Assembly (NCBI RefSeq): GCF_010093535.1
Contig: NW_022985176.1
Span: 938,665-1,002,664, forward strand
Direction: 5' to 3'
Length of the DNA: 64,000 bases
Source of the DNA: Lindgomyces ingoldianus
Lineage: Eukaryota > Ascomycota > Dothideomycetes > Pleosporales > Lindgomycetaceae
Under the pieces are notes generated by a model, which was not told the origin of the DNA, made no database searches, and saw nothing but the letters and a program-made list of their open reading frames with translations. Every line of letters begins with the position of its first letter. The first letter of the stretch is position 1. The position numbers and the translations under genes were made by a program. Of this stretch, positions 36,048 to 48,031 are shown one piece after another.

Positions 36048-38727
36048 TTATGAGGGGATGTGTTTGCGGCTACGAATTGGCTCACCGGAGAGCTCAAATA
36101 GCTCTTCGGGCTCACGTTCTGGTACTCTCTTTTCCGAGCCTCGACCGAGAACCAGCAAGAGGTTGTTGTGACCGGAAGTCAATGCCAGGTCGTAGGGCGT
36201 TTTGCCTTCTTTGTTTGTTTGGAAAGGATCTGCACCTCGCTCACACAGGAAAGAAGCGATGGTAACGCGAAGATTTAGATCCCAACTGTATGAACCCGTC
36301 CAAAAAGTGACAGCCTGATGAAAAACCGTTCCGCCGGACGTCTCGAACGGCTCATTCACGTTCCACCCATGCCTGAGTAAGGTCCGCAAGATCGCAATTA
36401 TCTGGGTTGGAACATATTCCTTCTCAGCCTCCGACATGGTTTTCATCAACCATGAGCGGTTCATCAATTGCCCAGCCAAAGTCGACCATGAATCAGGCTC
36501 AGTCGGCTTAGCCCCTTTCGCAATCAGAAATTCAACCATATCCACTTGCCGGGCACCAATGGCAAACTTCAAGGGGTGGAGGCTTGTTGTGTATCCATAC
36601 GGGATTTCATTGATGTTATAACCCGAGCCTAGTAGGCACTGGGCCATATCAATCTCGCCAAAGAGTGCAGCGAAGTGCAGTGCTGTTATGCGTTCTGGGC
36701 GGGCGTGCTTGCGCCACTTTGACCACCAAAAATCTTTTTTCCGGTTGAGAAGACTAGCGAAGGCTGAATGGTCACCATCGCAGACAGCGTCTTCGATTCG
36801 ATCTCTAGGTTGACATCCGATCCTGTCAAGTATCTCCTTTCGAGATAACGTTTTGCTATCGGAGGCTTCGTTTACGTCCCGGGTTTCTCCTGGACTCCGA
36901 GCTGCGTTACCAAGTGGTTCCTGGCTTGCGGGGTGATGCTCTTCATCCGCTCTCGACCCGCTTCTTTCCTTTACTGACGGAAGAGGTGGCATCGCAACGG
37001 GCGGTAGATCCTCCACACTCGCTGTATATGACGGTATTGGCTGGTGTGGTTGCAGAGGACTAGCAGCTAGTGATGGAGAGATCATCGCAAATACAGACCC
37101 GTGGCCACCGCTTTCTATGGGCGGCAGGAGAGAAGACGCAGAGAATCTATTCTCAATGCGCTGCACTGCTAGATTTAAGTCTTCGGAGATCGGTCGAGTC
37201 CGTATTGACAAAGCATCGAGATGCTCCACCATTGTATCAAGTGACTCTTCAACAGTCTTTAGAACGGCGTCTCTGCGTGCTTCCGGTATCATGGCAAGGT
37301 AAGATTTAGCTCGAGCGCGGTTGTTGAGCAAGACATATATGTGTGCCGCCAGCGCTGTTGACTCCAACGCGGCATCACTCTGCTTACCCAGTAACCGTCT
37401 CCGGCCCTGTAAAGCTGTCTCACACTCAGATCTTGCATGATCGATCTGGCCCATGCGGATGTACAATTGCGACAGTAGGTGTGCCGCGTTGTAAGTGTAC
37501 CCGCGTTGTTCATCGGAGCTCACTGACTGTTGCGCCAGGCTCACAAGAGCTTCTTCGGCAACCGCAGGCTCTTGTATGTGATACGCACAGACAGCGAGTT
37601 TATACTGAAGACCGAAGAGGTCGCAGAATGATCGCTGTTGGTCCGAAAGCTGCTGCAGAACTCGTAGCGCTTCTTGAAGAAGAGAATCGGCCTCCTCCCA
37701 TTCTTGCGCTTCGAAAGCTTTTGTGCCAGTGTCCAGCGCTGCTTTCGCAAGATCGGTGTCCAAATCATCGTCAGAATCGTCCCCTACTGTATCAATAGCC
37801 TCGTGCTGCTCAGCATGTTGCACAGAAGTCGCGCTCGTCCTGTCGCGATGTGCTCTGCCCCCAGAAAAGATGGGGGGGACGCCAGAGACCATTTCTGAAG
37901 GATCCGAACGTCGCTGGTCCAGTCGTATTGAATCCAAAGTATTGACCCATTCCGCAACGCGGATGCTACCATTTGCTGCTCCTTGACTTCTACCGAAGGG
38001 CTGCGCAGCCAGACTTGCCTCGTACATGGCCGTCCCATTCACAATAACTTCACGCGCACATTGCATTAGGGTGGCCTCAGTTTGAGAAGTTCGCGACTGC
38101 GGATTGGCTTCCGATGATCTCTGCAGCTTCTCAATCATAGCGTGCAATTTGTCCAGTTCTTTGACAAGCCCGCGATTAGCTCGACGAGGCGCAATGTGTG
38201 TGAGTACCCTGTAAGTGAGATTAGCTTTGTCAAATGTTAATCAGAAGCAAGGCTCACGTATTGATTAATAGTAGCGTAATATGCAAGTTGTCGGTGTGCC
38301 TACAAATCCTTGTCCTGATACTTGCAACCTGAGCTTTGCTTTTGTCCAGCTTCCTCTGACGCTGGGCCTGACCCATGAAACTGGTTTCTTTTCCTCTAAT
38401 ACTCTTGACCAACAGCTCTAACTCTTGAATTGTTCGACTGGTCTCTTCCACATGCGTTGCGAGACAATTCCAAATCCTCCCATCGACATCATCAGGTGGA
38501 GGTGACCTTGTCTCACGCTTGATTACTACTTCTTCCAACTCAGCATATACAAGATCGCATTCATTTCCAAGCAACTTAACCTCCCCTGCTAGATTCTGGA
38601 TTGTAGTATCGGCGGTTTTGGTGTCCTGATCGAGCTTCGAGAGGGAGCTTCCTAGCTTCCAGGCTGCTTTGCTCAGCGCGAGGACAGCAGAGGCTGTATC
38701 CGCAGCTGTAGACGGAATGTCCACCAT
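36048..38727 (-). CDS. HeLo-like N-terminal protein with TPR-like and ankyrin repeats
   Basis: Two exons, complement(join(36048..38208,38258..38727)), 876 aa; the 49-bp intron has a GCTAATC branch site. The start is the ATG at 38727; a GTG lies two codons upstream. The first ~200 residues (IPSTAADTASAVLALSKAAW, then long amphipathic helices) fit the fungal HeLo-like/STAND N-terminal domain. The middle (~340-490) is helical and TPR-like, with paired motifs such as ALDTGTKAFEAQEWEEADSL and YNAAHLLSQLYIRMG. The C-terminal ~200 residues hold ankyrin units (ITALHFAALFGEIDMAQCLL; LKFAIGARQVDMVEFLIAKG; KTPYDLALTSGHNNLLLVL). No NACHT or NB-ARC nucleotide-binding motif is present, so it is not a classic NLR. 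A role in non-self recognition or signalling is inferred from the architecture. Confidence 0.82.
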
Positions 38728-39568
38728 AGCCACTGATGAAAGCGCACGGTGTAGTCAGATGTGAATGTGTTGGGGTAATACAAACCGCAATGTGGAACGA
38801 ACCTAAATCAGACAACTTAAGATGGAAAGCCTAGGAATTACTGGAGAAACTGCTCAAGAGAGTTTGTAGCGTGGGCTGTGTGAACCCACCTCAGAATTTG
38901 ATTACGAGAAAAAGAATGCACCCCACCCCATATTAGGCGGTATCAGTCCATGTGGCGCACACCTGAATGCGGATTTCGCCTTCGCATTGGAAGGCCCATG
39001 TGGCGCACGCCCCAATACAGATTTTGACTTCTAGTGGGAAGTCTAGGTTCTGCCATCCTGCTGTAAAGGGACATTGCATTCAACGAGTCTCCAGGGCAGC
39101 CTTATACATAGTGTCCAAAGTATTCTATGAACACTTCCGTGGAAACTCTAGGCACTGTGAAAACAAGACTCGTAAGAGCCTAAGGAATCGTATGATACAA
39201 ATTTTCTGTAGTCTTTTTGCTAAATTGTAGTGTCAACGTCGAAAAATTCAATCGGCGGGGAAGGGGACAGACGTGGCAATCGCGGTCCCGGATACGCTAG
39301 GCGTTATGCTTTTGGTGGTGAATGAGACATACTTGCGTTTGTGGCTCTTTACTTACTTAGCTGCGGTTGAAGATAGTATGAACCGCTGATCAGCTCAGCC
39401 TTCATTTCACTCTCACATCTCCAGCTTGCTTTCTGTTTCAGCGGCGTCCTTAAAACATCACTACTATTGTGTATTGAGCAGTATTGACAAGATTAGGCGT
39501 CACCATAGGGAGTTATACTATTTGCACCGTTGCTCGATTTTCAAGGGCTCTCACCACTCCAATACTCC
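38728..39568. other. Intergenic between divergent genes
   Basis: Upstream of both the HeLo-like gene and the UNC93-like gene. It contains one imperfect 48-bp tandem duplication (listed) and no gene. Confidence 0.6.
38948..39041. repeat. Imperfect 48-bp tandem duplication
   Basis: Two adjacent units beginning ccatgtggcgcac; the second has diverged mainly in its 3' half. Confidence 0.7.
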
Positions 39569-41232
39569 ATGGCGGAAGCTAGGAAACGTCCAACGACCGC
39601 GGCCACGGAATCACCAGCTCACCCTGTGGAAATCAAGGAGGTCGAAATACCCCCAGGATGGAAATACAAAAGCTTCAAGCTTGGACCCATCACCATCCCT
39701 TGGTATGCCTCACCTGAGTCGCAGTTGATCTTGGTGTCGTTCGTATGCTTCCTATGTCCAGGTAAGGCCGGGCAAAACAATATGTTTCCTCAAGCCACTA
39801 ATTATGCAAAGGCATGTTCAATGCTCTCAACGGTCTTGGTGGTGCAGGGCAAGTTAGCAGCAATGCTTCTCTTAGTGCTGCTTCAAACTCCGCGCTCTAC
39901 GCTACTTTCGCTGTTGTTGGGTTCTTCGCCGGTACTGTCACAAACACTCTCGGCATTAGAGTTGCCCTTTCATTTGGTGGCCTTGGATACTGTGTCTACG
40001 TTGGTGCATTTTTATGCTATAACCACACTCAAAATTTTGGTTATATTGTCTTCGCCGGCTTCTTGCTTGGATGCTGTGCAGGCATTCTCTGGTGTGCGCA
40101 AGGTGCGATTATGATGTCGTATCCACCAGAGAGACTCAAAGGCCGGTATATCTCCTGGTTCTGGATAATTTTCAACTTGGGCGCTGTCATCGGAAGTCTG
40201 GTGAGCTGAAGTCGTTCAATGAAATCAAACACAGGAAGCTAATTCTGAAATCAGGCTGAACTTGGCCTGAACATCAACAAATCAACCAATGACACCGTCA
40301 GCAATGCAACCTATATCGGCTTCTTGGTCCTCACATTCTTCGGGGCCTGCCTATCTTGGACATTGGTTGATGCTAAGCACATCGTCCGTCGTGATGGGTC
40401 CAAAGTTATTCTAATGAAACACCCAACGTGGAAGACGGAGATTCTTGGCCTTTGGGAGACGCTTAGGAATGACTCCTATATAATACTCCTCTTTCCAATG
40501 TTCTTCGCGTCCAACTGGTTTTACACATACCAATTTAACGACGTCAATCTCGTACGGTTCAACACGCGTACTCGGGCACTTAACAACATACTGTACTGGC
40601 TCGCTCAGATGATTGGGGCACTTACATTCGGATTTGCACTAGACACCTCTAGTATTAGGAGGACTACGCGAGCGCTAGTTGCTTGGGTTATTATGCTTGT
40701 CCTCACCTTCGCGATCTGGGGCGTAGGATATGCTTTCCAGAGAAAGTATACTCGAAAGGATACTGCACCGAAGGATCATTTTGTATACGACTGGAATTCG
40801 AATGGCTATATTGGACCGATGTTCTTGTACGTCTTTTATGGCTTCTATGACGCGGCATGGCAGACGTGCGTATATTGGTAAGCAATTTTGAGTTTACCTT
40901 CCACTTGGACTTCGCTAACTCAAACCAGGTTTATGGGCGCCATCACCAACAACAGTCGCAAGCTCGCCAACTTTGCAGGCTTCTATAAAGGGATTCAGTC
41001 AGGAGGCGCAGCTATCATCTGGCGATTGGATGGGTTGAACAGTCCTCCGCCATATATGAACCTGTTCGCTTCATGCTGGGCTCTGCTTGCCGGTAGCTTG
41101 GTCATTGCGCTCCCGGTCATGATACTTAAGATCAAGGACACTGTGCCGGTCGAGGAAGACCTCAAATTCACTGACGAGACGATTGAGGAATTTATCGGAC
41201 ACAGAATCATTCACGACTCCTCTATACAGTAG
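39569..41232 (+). CDS. UNC93-like membrane transporter (MFS fold)
   Basis: Four exons, join(39569..39761,39812..40200,40255..40877,40929..41232), 502 aa; introns of 50-54 bp, all in frame. After a cytosolic N-terminus ending near GPITIPWYASPESQ come 11-12 membrane segments, including MFNALNGLGGAGQ, the loop IMMSYPPERLKGRYISWFWI and NWFYTYQFNDVNLVRFNTRTRALNNILYW (given here in part as FNTRTRALNNILYW), all typical of fungal UNC93-like proteins. The C-terminal IQSGGAAIIWRLD and the acidic tail (VEEDLKFTDETIEEF) also fit. Yeast and animal relatives are endomembrane or plasma-membrane proteins; no transported substrate can be named. The start is the first ATG, giving MAEARKRP. Confidence 0.9.
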
Positions 41233-41427
41233 AAGGATTGAGTAATGTTCTGTTAGGCGTCGATGAACATTATTGTTCTGAAAGGTGGGCCGATTAGTAG
41301 GCTAGGGCCGTGGGCAGGGTGGTGGTGGAGGAGGGGACGCTGGAGCTTGGTGGGTAGTGAAAGAGCGGGCTTCATTCGCAAGCGTTAGCGAGCTTAATAT
41401 CTTCGTGGGTTTGGTAATGGGGTACAT

Positions 41428-42224
41428 GTGAATAGTAAGAGAGTGAGTGACATAGTTTACACATTTAATATAGACAGGGCCTCGAACCCGTACAGGAAGA
41501 TAGTTGAGGTTCGCAAACTCCTAATCAAAGAATACATTGTAAGGGAGCGCAGCTTCACCAAACGCGAGCTTCTACAAGAACAACTACAAAAAGAACCAGA
41601 CGGGAAGCCATAGCTATGGAAATAGGGCAAGGAGCGCCTCCTCAACAAAGCCCACGCCTTAAATCTTGTCAGGCAATACAATAGCATTCCCGTGCCAGAA
41701 GTCTTAGATTACGGAGGCGACGACATGGGCCGCACCTTCGTCACAATGAAGCTCGTCACAATGAAGCGCATATACGGCATTACACTCGAAAGCATTAGGA
41801 AGGAATGCCAGATGCCGTCATCAGGACAAAAATCTCATGTTTCTAGTGGGGAATGCAAGACCTGCGCGCCGACATTGCCCTCACAAACGCCAACAGCTTC
41901 ATCACCAACTACGTCCTTCCCCAGCTTCGACAGCTCACGTCCAGCGTGACCGGGCTGGAGGGCTTCGTTCTTCCACCGCCTCGCATCACCAAGGCAGTTC
42001 ACAGGGTAGCCTGGCAGCCGATAAAGTCAGATACAGAGCAGTTCGTCCTCATCCATAGGGACCTTGCCCGCCACAACATCATAGTCTCGCCTAAGACGCG
42101 AGAGGTCACCTGCATCTTTAACTGGGAGCATGCAGGTTACTTTCCGCCCGAGTTGGAGGTAGATGCGTGGCGCATGAAGCATAGCAAGTATTTCCAGCTG
42201 TTCTCAGGCAAGAAGAGAATTTAG
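41428..42224 (+). pseudogene. APH-fold phosphotransferase pseudogene (second)
   Basis: The first part is in one frame interrupted by two stops (after EPDGKP and LWK) and carries SIPVPEVLDYGGDDMGRTFV, the segment before the hinge. A frameshift near 41840 moves the reading to another frame, which contains FVLIHRDLARHNIIVSPKTR and then VTCIFNWEHAGYFPPELE. The HxDxxxxN catalytic loop is present, but the metal-binding Asp of the usual DWE motif is Asn (FNWE), which a single G-to-A change would give. The protein is therefore dead twice over. It is a different subfamily from the intact APH-like gene 1.2 kb downstream, so not a simple tandem copy. Confidence 0.75.
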
Positions 42225-43386
42225 AGAGAACTCCAGCTAATCAGGGTAAAGGATAACATTCACTGTGTATAAAGGAGCAATTTATGTCACATTTAGAGTA
42301 AGTTAGTCTCTTATTCAGGAAGAAAACCTGCCTGCAGAATGTCAATTTCCAATTTCCAATTTCCAATCTGAAGTAAAGTCAACAGTACGGGTCCCATCTT
42401 TGCAGCATAGGAGAGTCAGACTGGTAGGTTCAACTGCAGAGCAGTCTTGGCCAGCGTCTCGATCAGATGCCAACACCTTAAACCTTCCCCTAGCATCCAC
42501 AGGCACTATTAATACACTTCGTAAAGGCCTCCTTATTGCAACTTGCATTCTAACAGAGATAGACAGACGCGTTGTTCATGTGCCCACAGTGCCAGCACAC
42601 CTTATCCTCGTCAGCTCTGTCCACATACACGTCAGTATCAGACGTTCAAGATAAGGTGTCATAGTAGGCGCTCACAGATTGCCGAGACAAGGGCCGTCGC
42701 CTAGTCAATACAAGTCAGTATATGCAATAAAGACAATAGACCGGTGAAGTATGCCAATTACTAATAGAGTCAAGAGGGATTGGGAGACAGGATGGAGGGT
42801 TTGCCTAACCTTTAAAAACGGGAGCATCGTCGCCACCGCCGTTGCCTTAAGAGGGTAGGCCAGGAAATTTCATAACCGGATTAGTGGGGATAAGGAAGAG
42901 ATTTAGCAGAAGGGCATTATTCAAGCACATGGGGGAAAGGGTTAGGGTGAACTCCATGGCGCCCTAGCTGATGACGGTAGCGCGAGGTAGCGTAGTAGGG
43001 TCGTGTATTGTAGAGACAGGAGAGGCTACATTTAAAAAGTGAATCTGACGCCCTTGATAATCAAGAGAATGAATGACGATTCTGACCTGCTGAATAGAAT
43101 AAAACGTACTTCAGTTTTTTGCTGTCCGGCGATGCACTTAATTGTTTGATAGAAGGTTTGCCGGGTGGAAGTTTTATTTTCATTCAACACTCCTTCATAT
43201 TCCAAGAATATGAGTTGGGCGGCACAGTCATAGCAATATCGAAGTAAGACCCCGCTTCTCGTACCCAGCGCTTCGCACACCAGCCTGCCATTTTGCTGCC
43301 AACTTTTTATTTTACATCTCTCCATTTCCTAACGCAAGAGTCCCCGCAGGGCAAATAAACCAGTCAATTCACCGGCCTCTGGCACC
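42225..43386. other. Intergenic
   Basis: Between the APH-like relic and the intact APH-like gene. It holds a short 7-bp repeat (listed) and no gene. Confidence 0.55.
42344..42367. repeat. 7-bp tandem repeat
   Basis: Three exact copies of aatttcc plus a partial copy. Confidence 0.85.
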
Positions 43387-44724
43387 ATGAGTGTCTATGA
43401 CGAAATAGCAGAAAAGATGGGCGATGACGAGTGGTGCAAGTGGAAAGAGCAGGTCCTAAACGCAAAGGATGAAATCGCACACTTCGTCGCCCGCTATCGA
43501 CCCGGAAGCCAAAATCCAGAGGTTATCGATTGGATGGGAGGCTCATTCAACCTCTGCTTGCGAGTCATGTTCAGCGATGGTGGCCCGGATGTCATGATTC
43601 GTTTCCCAGGGCTAGGACACTCAGTTTTTCGGGATGAGAAGACGCTGAATGAGGTCGAGATAATCAATTTCATTCACGAAAACACTACGATCCCAGTTCC
43701 ACGCCTGCTAGGCTGGGGCTTGACTAAAGATAGCCCGCGCCAGCTTGGACCTTTCATCATCTCTGAGTTTGTACAGGGAGTTAGCTTAAGCAATATTCTA
43801 TCCGACCGGACTGATGCGCAGAAGCTCTGGCTGAACCCGAAGATCGATACGCAAATCTTGGACACCGTCTATGAGCAAATCGCTGGTTTTATGCTCCAGC
43901 TTTATCAGTTCAATTTCTCCAGCATCGGGGCCATCTCAAAGGACGCTGCTTCACGCAGCTGGTCTGTTAAAAGGAGGCCCTTGACTTACAGTATGAACGA
44001 ATTGGCAACGACTACGTTTTATCCTATTGATAAATTCCCAACCACTCCATTCAACTCTTCGAGCGACTACTTCAAGTCTCTCACACAATCATACATGACC
44101 CACCTCCGCACTCAGCGCAATTTCTGCACCAATCCTAAAGCTGCTGAGGAGCTGTATGTCTCCCGCCATCTTTTCACGCAACTCGTCCCTAAATATTCTA
44201 TCAACGACCGCGGCCCCTTTAAACTCTTCTGCGACGATTTCCGCTGTCAAAATATGTTAGTAGACCCAAAAACCCTCCGTATCACAGCTGTGCTAGATCT
44301 AGAGTTTACAAATGCCATGCCTGAGCAATACGCATCTGAGTCGCCGTGGTGGTTACTTCTTGTTGGACCAGAGGCGTATCTTTCCCGCGGTCGGACCATG
44401 GCAGAGTTCAAGGCTGCCTACGAGCCTCGCTTAGAGCAGTTCCTGCGAGCGATGCAGCGAGCTGAAAGAGCAAAGGGGTTGGCGATCAACGAGAGGAGTC
44501 TTTCGAGTCTTATGTTGGAATCGTGGCAGACGAATAGGTTCTGGTTTAATTTTGCGGCGCGGAAGCCGATCGATGTTGAGGTCCTCTTCGACAACTGTCT
44601 GAATGAGGACGGCGCTGGGTTGGAGTCGCTGGACAAGGACGCACGCGCGGGATTGAGTCCGTTCGTCAAGATGAAGATGGAGCAGGTGAGGGCGTACGAC
44701 AGGGATTGCAAGCAATTGCTTTGA
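43387..44724 (+). CDS. APH-family phosphotransferase (fungal)
   Basis: Single exon, 445 aa. GGSFNLCLRVMF (~51-62) replaces the glycine loop, VPRLLGWG (~104-111) and FIISEFVQG (~123-131) form the hinge, FCDDFRCQNMLVDP (~281-294) is the catalytic loop and AVLDLEF (~301-307) carries the metal-binding Asp. The His usual before the catalytic loop is Cys, but the Asp, Asn and second Asp needed for phosphotransfer are present. Fungal members are numerous and mostly uncharacterised; substrates are thought to be small hydroxylated molecules. Antibiotic resistance should not be assumed from the family name. Confidence 0.87.
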   Translation: MSVYDEIAEKMGDDEWCKWKEQVLNAKDEIAHFVARYRPGSQNPEVIDWMGGSFNLCLRVMFSDGGPDVMIRFPGLGHSVFRDEKTLNEVEIINFIHENTTIPVPRLLGWGLTKDSPRQLGPFIISEFVQGVSLSNILSDRTDAQKLWLNPKIDTQILDTVYEQIAGFMLQLYQFNFSSIGAISKDAASRSWSVKRRPLTYSMNELATTTFYPIDKFPTTPFNSSSDYFKSLTQSYMTHLRTQRNFCTNPKAAEELYVSRHLFTQLVPKYSINDRGPFKLFCDDFRCQNMLVDPKTLRITAVLDLEFTNAMPEQYASESPWWLLLVGPEAYLSRGRTMAEFKAAYEPRLEQFLRAMQRAERAKGLAINERSLSSLMLESWQTNRFWFNFAARKPIDVEVLFDNCLNEDGAGLESLDKDARAGLSPFVKMKMEQVRAYDRDCKQLL

Positions 44725-44899
44725 GGAGTTCGGAAGCTCTTGGGTATCTTGTTTCAAATCTGATTTTGACCAACCGCTTAAGTTTGACTCGTGAAAGTAT
44801 GAGCATTGGCAGCTCAAGCTGCAAATGCGAAGCAGAGTCTCAGACTCTTGTGTAAAGGAGGTCGCAGACCACGTCTCAGCGCCATCCATATGGAGCTCC
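44725..44899. other. Spacer
   Basis: 3' flank of the APH-family gene. Nothing seen. Confidence 0.5.
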
Positions 44900-45536
44900 C
44901 TGACCAAATTGAAGCAAATGATCTGCGAAGAGTCCACGTTTGACTCACCTCCAGGCGTTCCTTGAGGGTCCCAAAACCGGGATCCTGTACGGGTCGCGTA
45001 GACTTGACATTTTCCAGGAGCATACAGTGTGGCTGCTCAGATGACGACGTCCCGGAATCAGGATCACAAGCGAGATTGAGTGAGGGCAAGAGCAGCCTGA
45101 GGCGGTGAGATTCGAGCTTGAGCGACCCTGATTGACCTTGAATTTGACCGTGAGCAAGCATGAGTAAGGCGCGAATTGTGGCGGTGCAATTGAGCCGGCT
45201 ACATGTAGAAAGCGCGACGGTCGCTGCATCGAGGTGATCGACATGTACAGCGGCCTTCCGCAAAAGGGTTTTAAATGTATCGCAGCTGCAATAAGTTGAG
45301 AGTATGGAGTCGGGGCTTGAAGGGAGTACGAGGTATTGTACATGCGAATGTGTCGAGGTTCTCGAAGGGAGGCGATGTCGAGACTTTGTTGACTCGCTGC
45401 GTGGCGCAGCTGGGCCCAAGCCGGTTTGTGCCGTCTAGGCAAGGGTCAGAATATTCTCCGCCATGGATGCCAAAGGATGCGAACTCGGTTGCAGCCTCAT
45501 CACCTTCTGCAAAGCGGGCTGTTAACTCTTCCACCT
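44900..45536 (-). other. Unresolved candidate gene or relic
   Basis: The minus strand shows two protein-like stretches in different frames. One (45536 to about 45340) follows a possible acceptor TTTAAACAG and reads VEELTARFAEGDEAATEFAS. The other (about 45290-44950) reads LDAATVALSTCSRLNCTATI, then IRALLMLAHGQIQGQSGSLK, and ends at a good GTGAGT donor. An intron ending TTATTGCAG could link them, but no combination I tried kept frame. Spaced cysteines recall the C-terminal region of fungal Zn2Cys6 regulators, but no zinc cluster was found upstream. Confidence 0.25.
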
Positions 45537-45859
45537 GTTTAAACGGAAATCGAGCTCACTATTGCTGGATATATGCTAACATATGTTTCTGTTTCATAGA
45601 CTAGAGCTGCAGCTGGATGTAGCACTTTGTATGATGGTTTGTTCAGAAGCTTGTGCTGTCACGATTTGTAGGATGTTGATGCCTGAACTGCGTATTGCGA
45701 GGCCTGTTGACGCGGATCTTGTTTTGCGGATGGCAGTTTTAGGCCTTTTAATGACCCGATTTCCGGCACCCCTTCTCTTGTGCTCATTTTCGGTCCACTT
45801 CCGTGGCCTACAGTATTGCACAGTACCCGGTCTACCTGGGATGGGGGTTGCGCTTCGGC

Positions 45860-45940
45860 GCCTCGACAAATCCTCGGACCCCTCTCGACAAATCCTCCAA
45901 GCCCTCGACAAAACCTCAGAGCCCTCGACAAATCCGCACG
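45860..45940. repeat. About 20-bp imperfect tandem repeat, four copies
   Basis: Four adjacent units built on ctcgacaaatcctc with 1-4 differences each. Open in several frames but without a gene context. Confidence 0.85.
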
Positions 45941-48031
45941 CGCCCGGCGACAACAACCACAACCATCGACGTGATCCGTAAGCGTGCGGCGTATTTAACC
46001 GACCTGCGCACCTCCAACATGGGCCAAAATTCTTGAATTCTTGCTTAGATATGCTCATTTCGTGGTCGAGATATGGTGTTGTGGGATCTCGCTTGTTAGG
46101 TGCAAAAGGAGTGCTCATCGACAGAACCGTTTTGAACGCGGTGATTGAGTTTAAAACACTACATGACCTTCGTGACAAATGCTGCTCTCCACAGAGCCTT
46201 TCCTCAAAAAATGTGCCGGTAGCCAACCATGGATTTGACTGAACAACAGGCTGTGACAGCGCGGCCGTACGGTAGCAATTACAAAGTTCGACATCCGGCT
46301 CTTGCACGCAGCTCGACTCTCCTCCCTGCACATAACCTACAGCTCTTCAGCATGTTTGGCGGCCTGTCGCCTGCGCTGTTCCTCTTTCTCTACGAAGATT
46401 GAGAACGATGAAGTAAGCACTGGCAACTCCGAAATTTTTGATCGTGTTGTCGCCTCCGCGTCCGATTACGGAGAGCCTCCTTTCATGGTTACCAGGCCTC
46501 CTTGGCCCACAGCGCCACTATCGAGCTCATCTCGTCCTTCAAACCCATAGAAGGTTCGATTAAGATGGACGTTATATCCTCATAGGGATGGTGTTGAGAA
46601 TTAGGAGAAGAAGTGATCATATATGAACTAATTATACAGAGATTTGACTCATTGCACTTGTTGTAGCCTTGTAGGTAGAGAGGTGTGGCGTCCCAAACCA
46701 ACAGATGGACGTTAACTTAATTATTCAACTTATACTAGGAGCTAATTACTATAAGAAAGCAGATTCAAGGAGCCAATAGCAAAAATGCCGTAAAGACGAA
46801 GGAGGTGAGGCAGGGAGAGGAGTGGGCCGAGCGTGCAGAGCCGAAAGCGAGGAGTGAGGAGTTGTAGAGAGGGTTTTTGAGAGGAAGGTTGGGAGGAAAT
46901 GCTCGTAATTATGTTGTTACGGGCAGAAGAGGGTTGACGTTGTGACGGCAAAATAGCGAGCTTAACCCGAAAAGGAAGCGACAGTTTCCTGTTGGGTGCT
47001 TGCCGTCTTAGGTTTTACAAAAACAAAATTGGGGAAGAGTCCATTACGGGGGATGTGTGCTCCGCAGTGTTGGAAGAAGAAAGGTTTATTGCCCCACCGG
47101 ATCCCCTCCGGGAGAAAATATGCCACATGTTCCATTGGCTGCTTCCATCTTAAGCTAACTACTTTTATCAAATCAGGGCGCCCAGCCGAAGGCTAGGAGG
47201 GCGGAGCGGGTTCCCCGAAGACGGCCATGGTGTTAATTAGCGAACTGGTCTGAGTGGAAGATGTTGTGACATCTCACTAATCATGCACGTGACTTGCTCG
47301 AAACCTTTCATCTGGAGTTCTAAATCGAGCGATTCCTTGACTTATAAATCGGAATTTTGGCACCAAAAAAGGGCACGCTCTCAGGAACAATGTAGAATAA
47401 CCTAAGCTCACTACATAAAGGAGAGTAGAATAACGCTTCAAGCCATCGTTTTGATTCATCATTTCCTCTTTGAAGGAAGCACTTTTGTGCCCCTAGGGAT
47501 TCACAAATTCAATGTCTTTGATCCTGCTATATCCCGTTAGCAAGTAGCAGAGGGCAGCCTGAGAAAGATGAAAAACTGATAGCATTATTATATGACCTGG
47601 CGACAGATTTTGCAAGCCCTACCAGGAAGGAGCGAAGTGAGTTGCGTTCAACATTCTCGTCAGACGCTAATAGGGCGGGTATGATATGATCTAAAAGTAC
47701 CAAATATCATAGAACTCTACATTCAGTAAGCATTCTCATACTTCGAAAGATGCATAATTAATTAATTGCTAGATAGAAAGGACAGATGTGTTTCGCATTC
47801 CTAGTACAGAAACCTTCCTTCCCTATGCCTCAACAGCCCCTCCTGCTGTTACTATAGCTCCTACTACCTTCATTATATCCCCTTACCCATTGCCATGGCC
47901 CTCACTGCCCCTGCCATCATAGATGTAAATAAATTCTCTGCAACAGAGCACTTAGACACTTAGAACAATACACTTCGCTTCATCAGCTTTCTACATAGCT
48001 GCATGCTTACACCACCTCTCCATTTGCAACA
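45941..48031. other. Gene-poor stretch
   Basis: Short frames only, on both strands. No recognisable protein, RNA gene or long repeat. Confidence 0.5.

Noticed and set aside
42051..42101. HRD motif suggesting a eukaryotic protein kinase
   Set aside because: The surrounding sequence (HRDLARHNIIVSP followed by NWEHAGYFP) is the APH-fold catalytic region, not a protein kinase with DFG and APE motifs.
45594..46331. 245-codon minus-strand frame
   Set aside because: It runs through the ~20-bp tandem repeat and has no recognisable domain; overlapping plus-strand frames are equally open.
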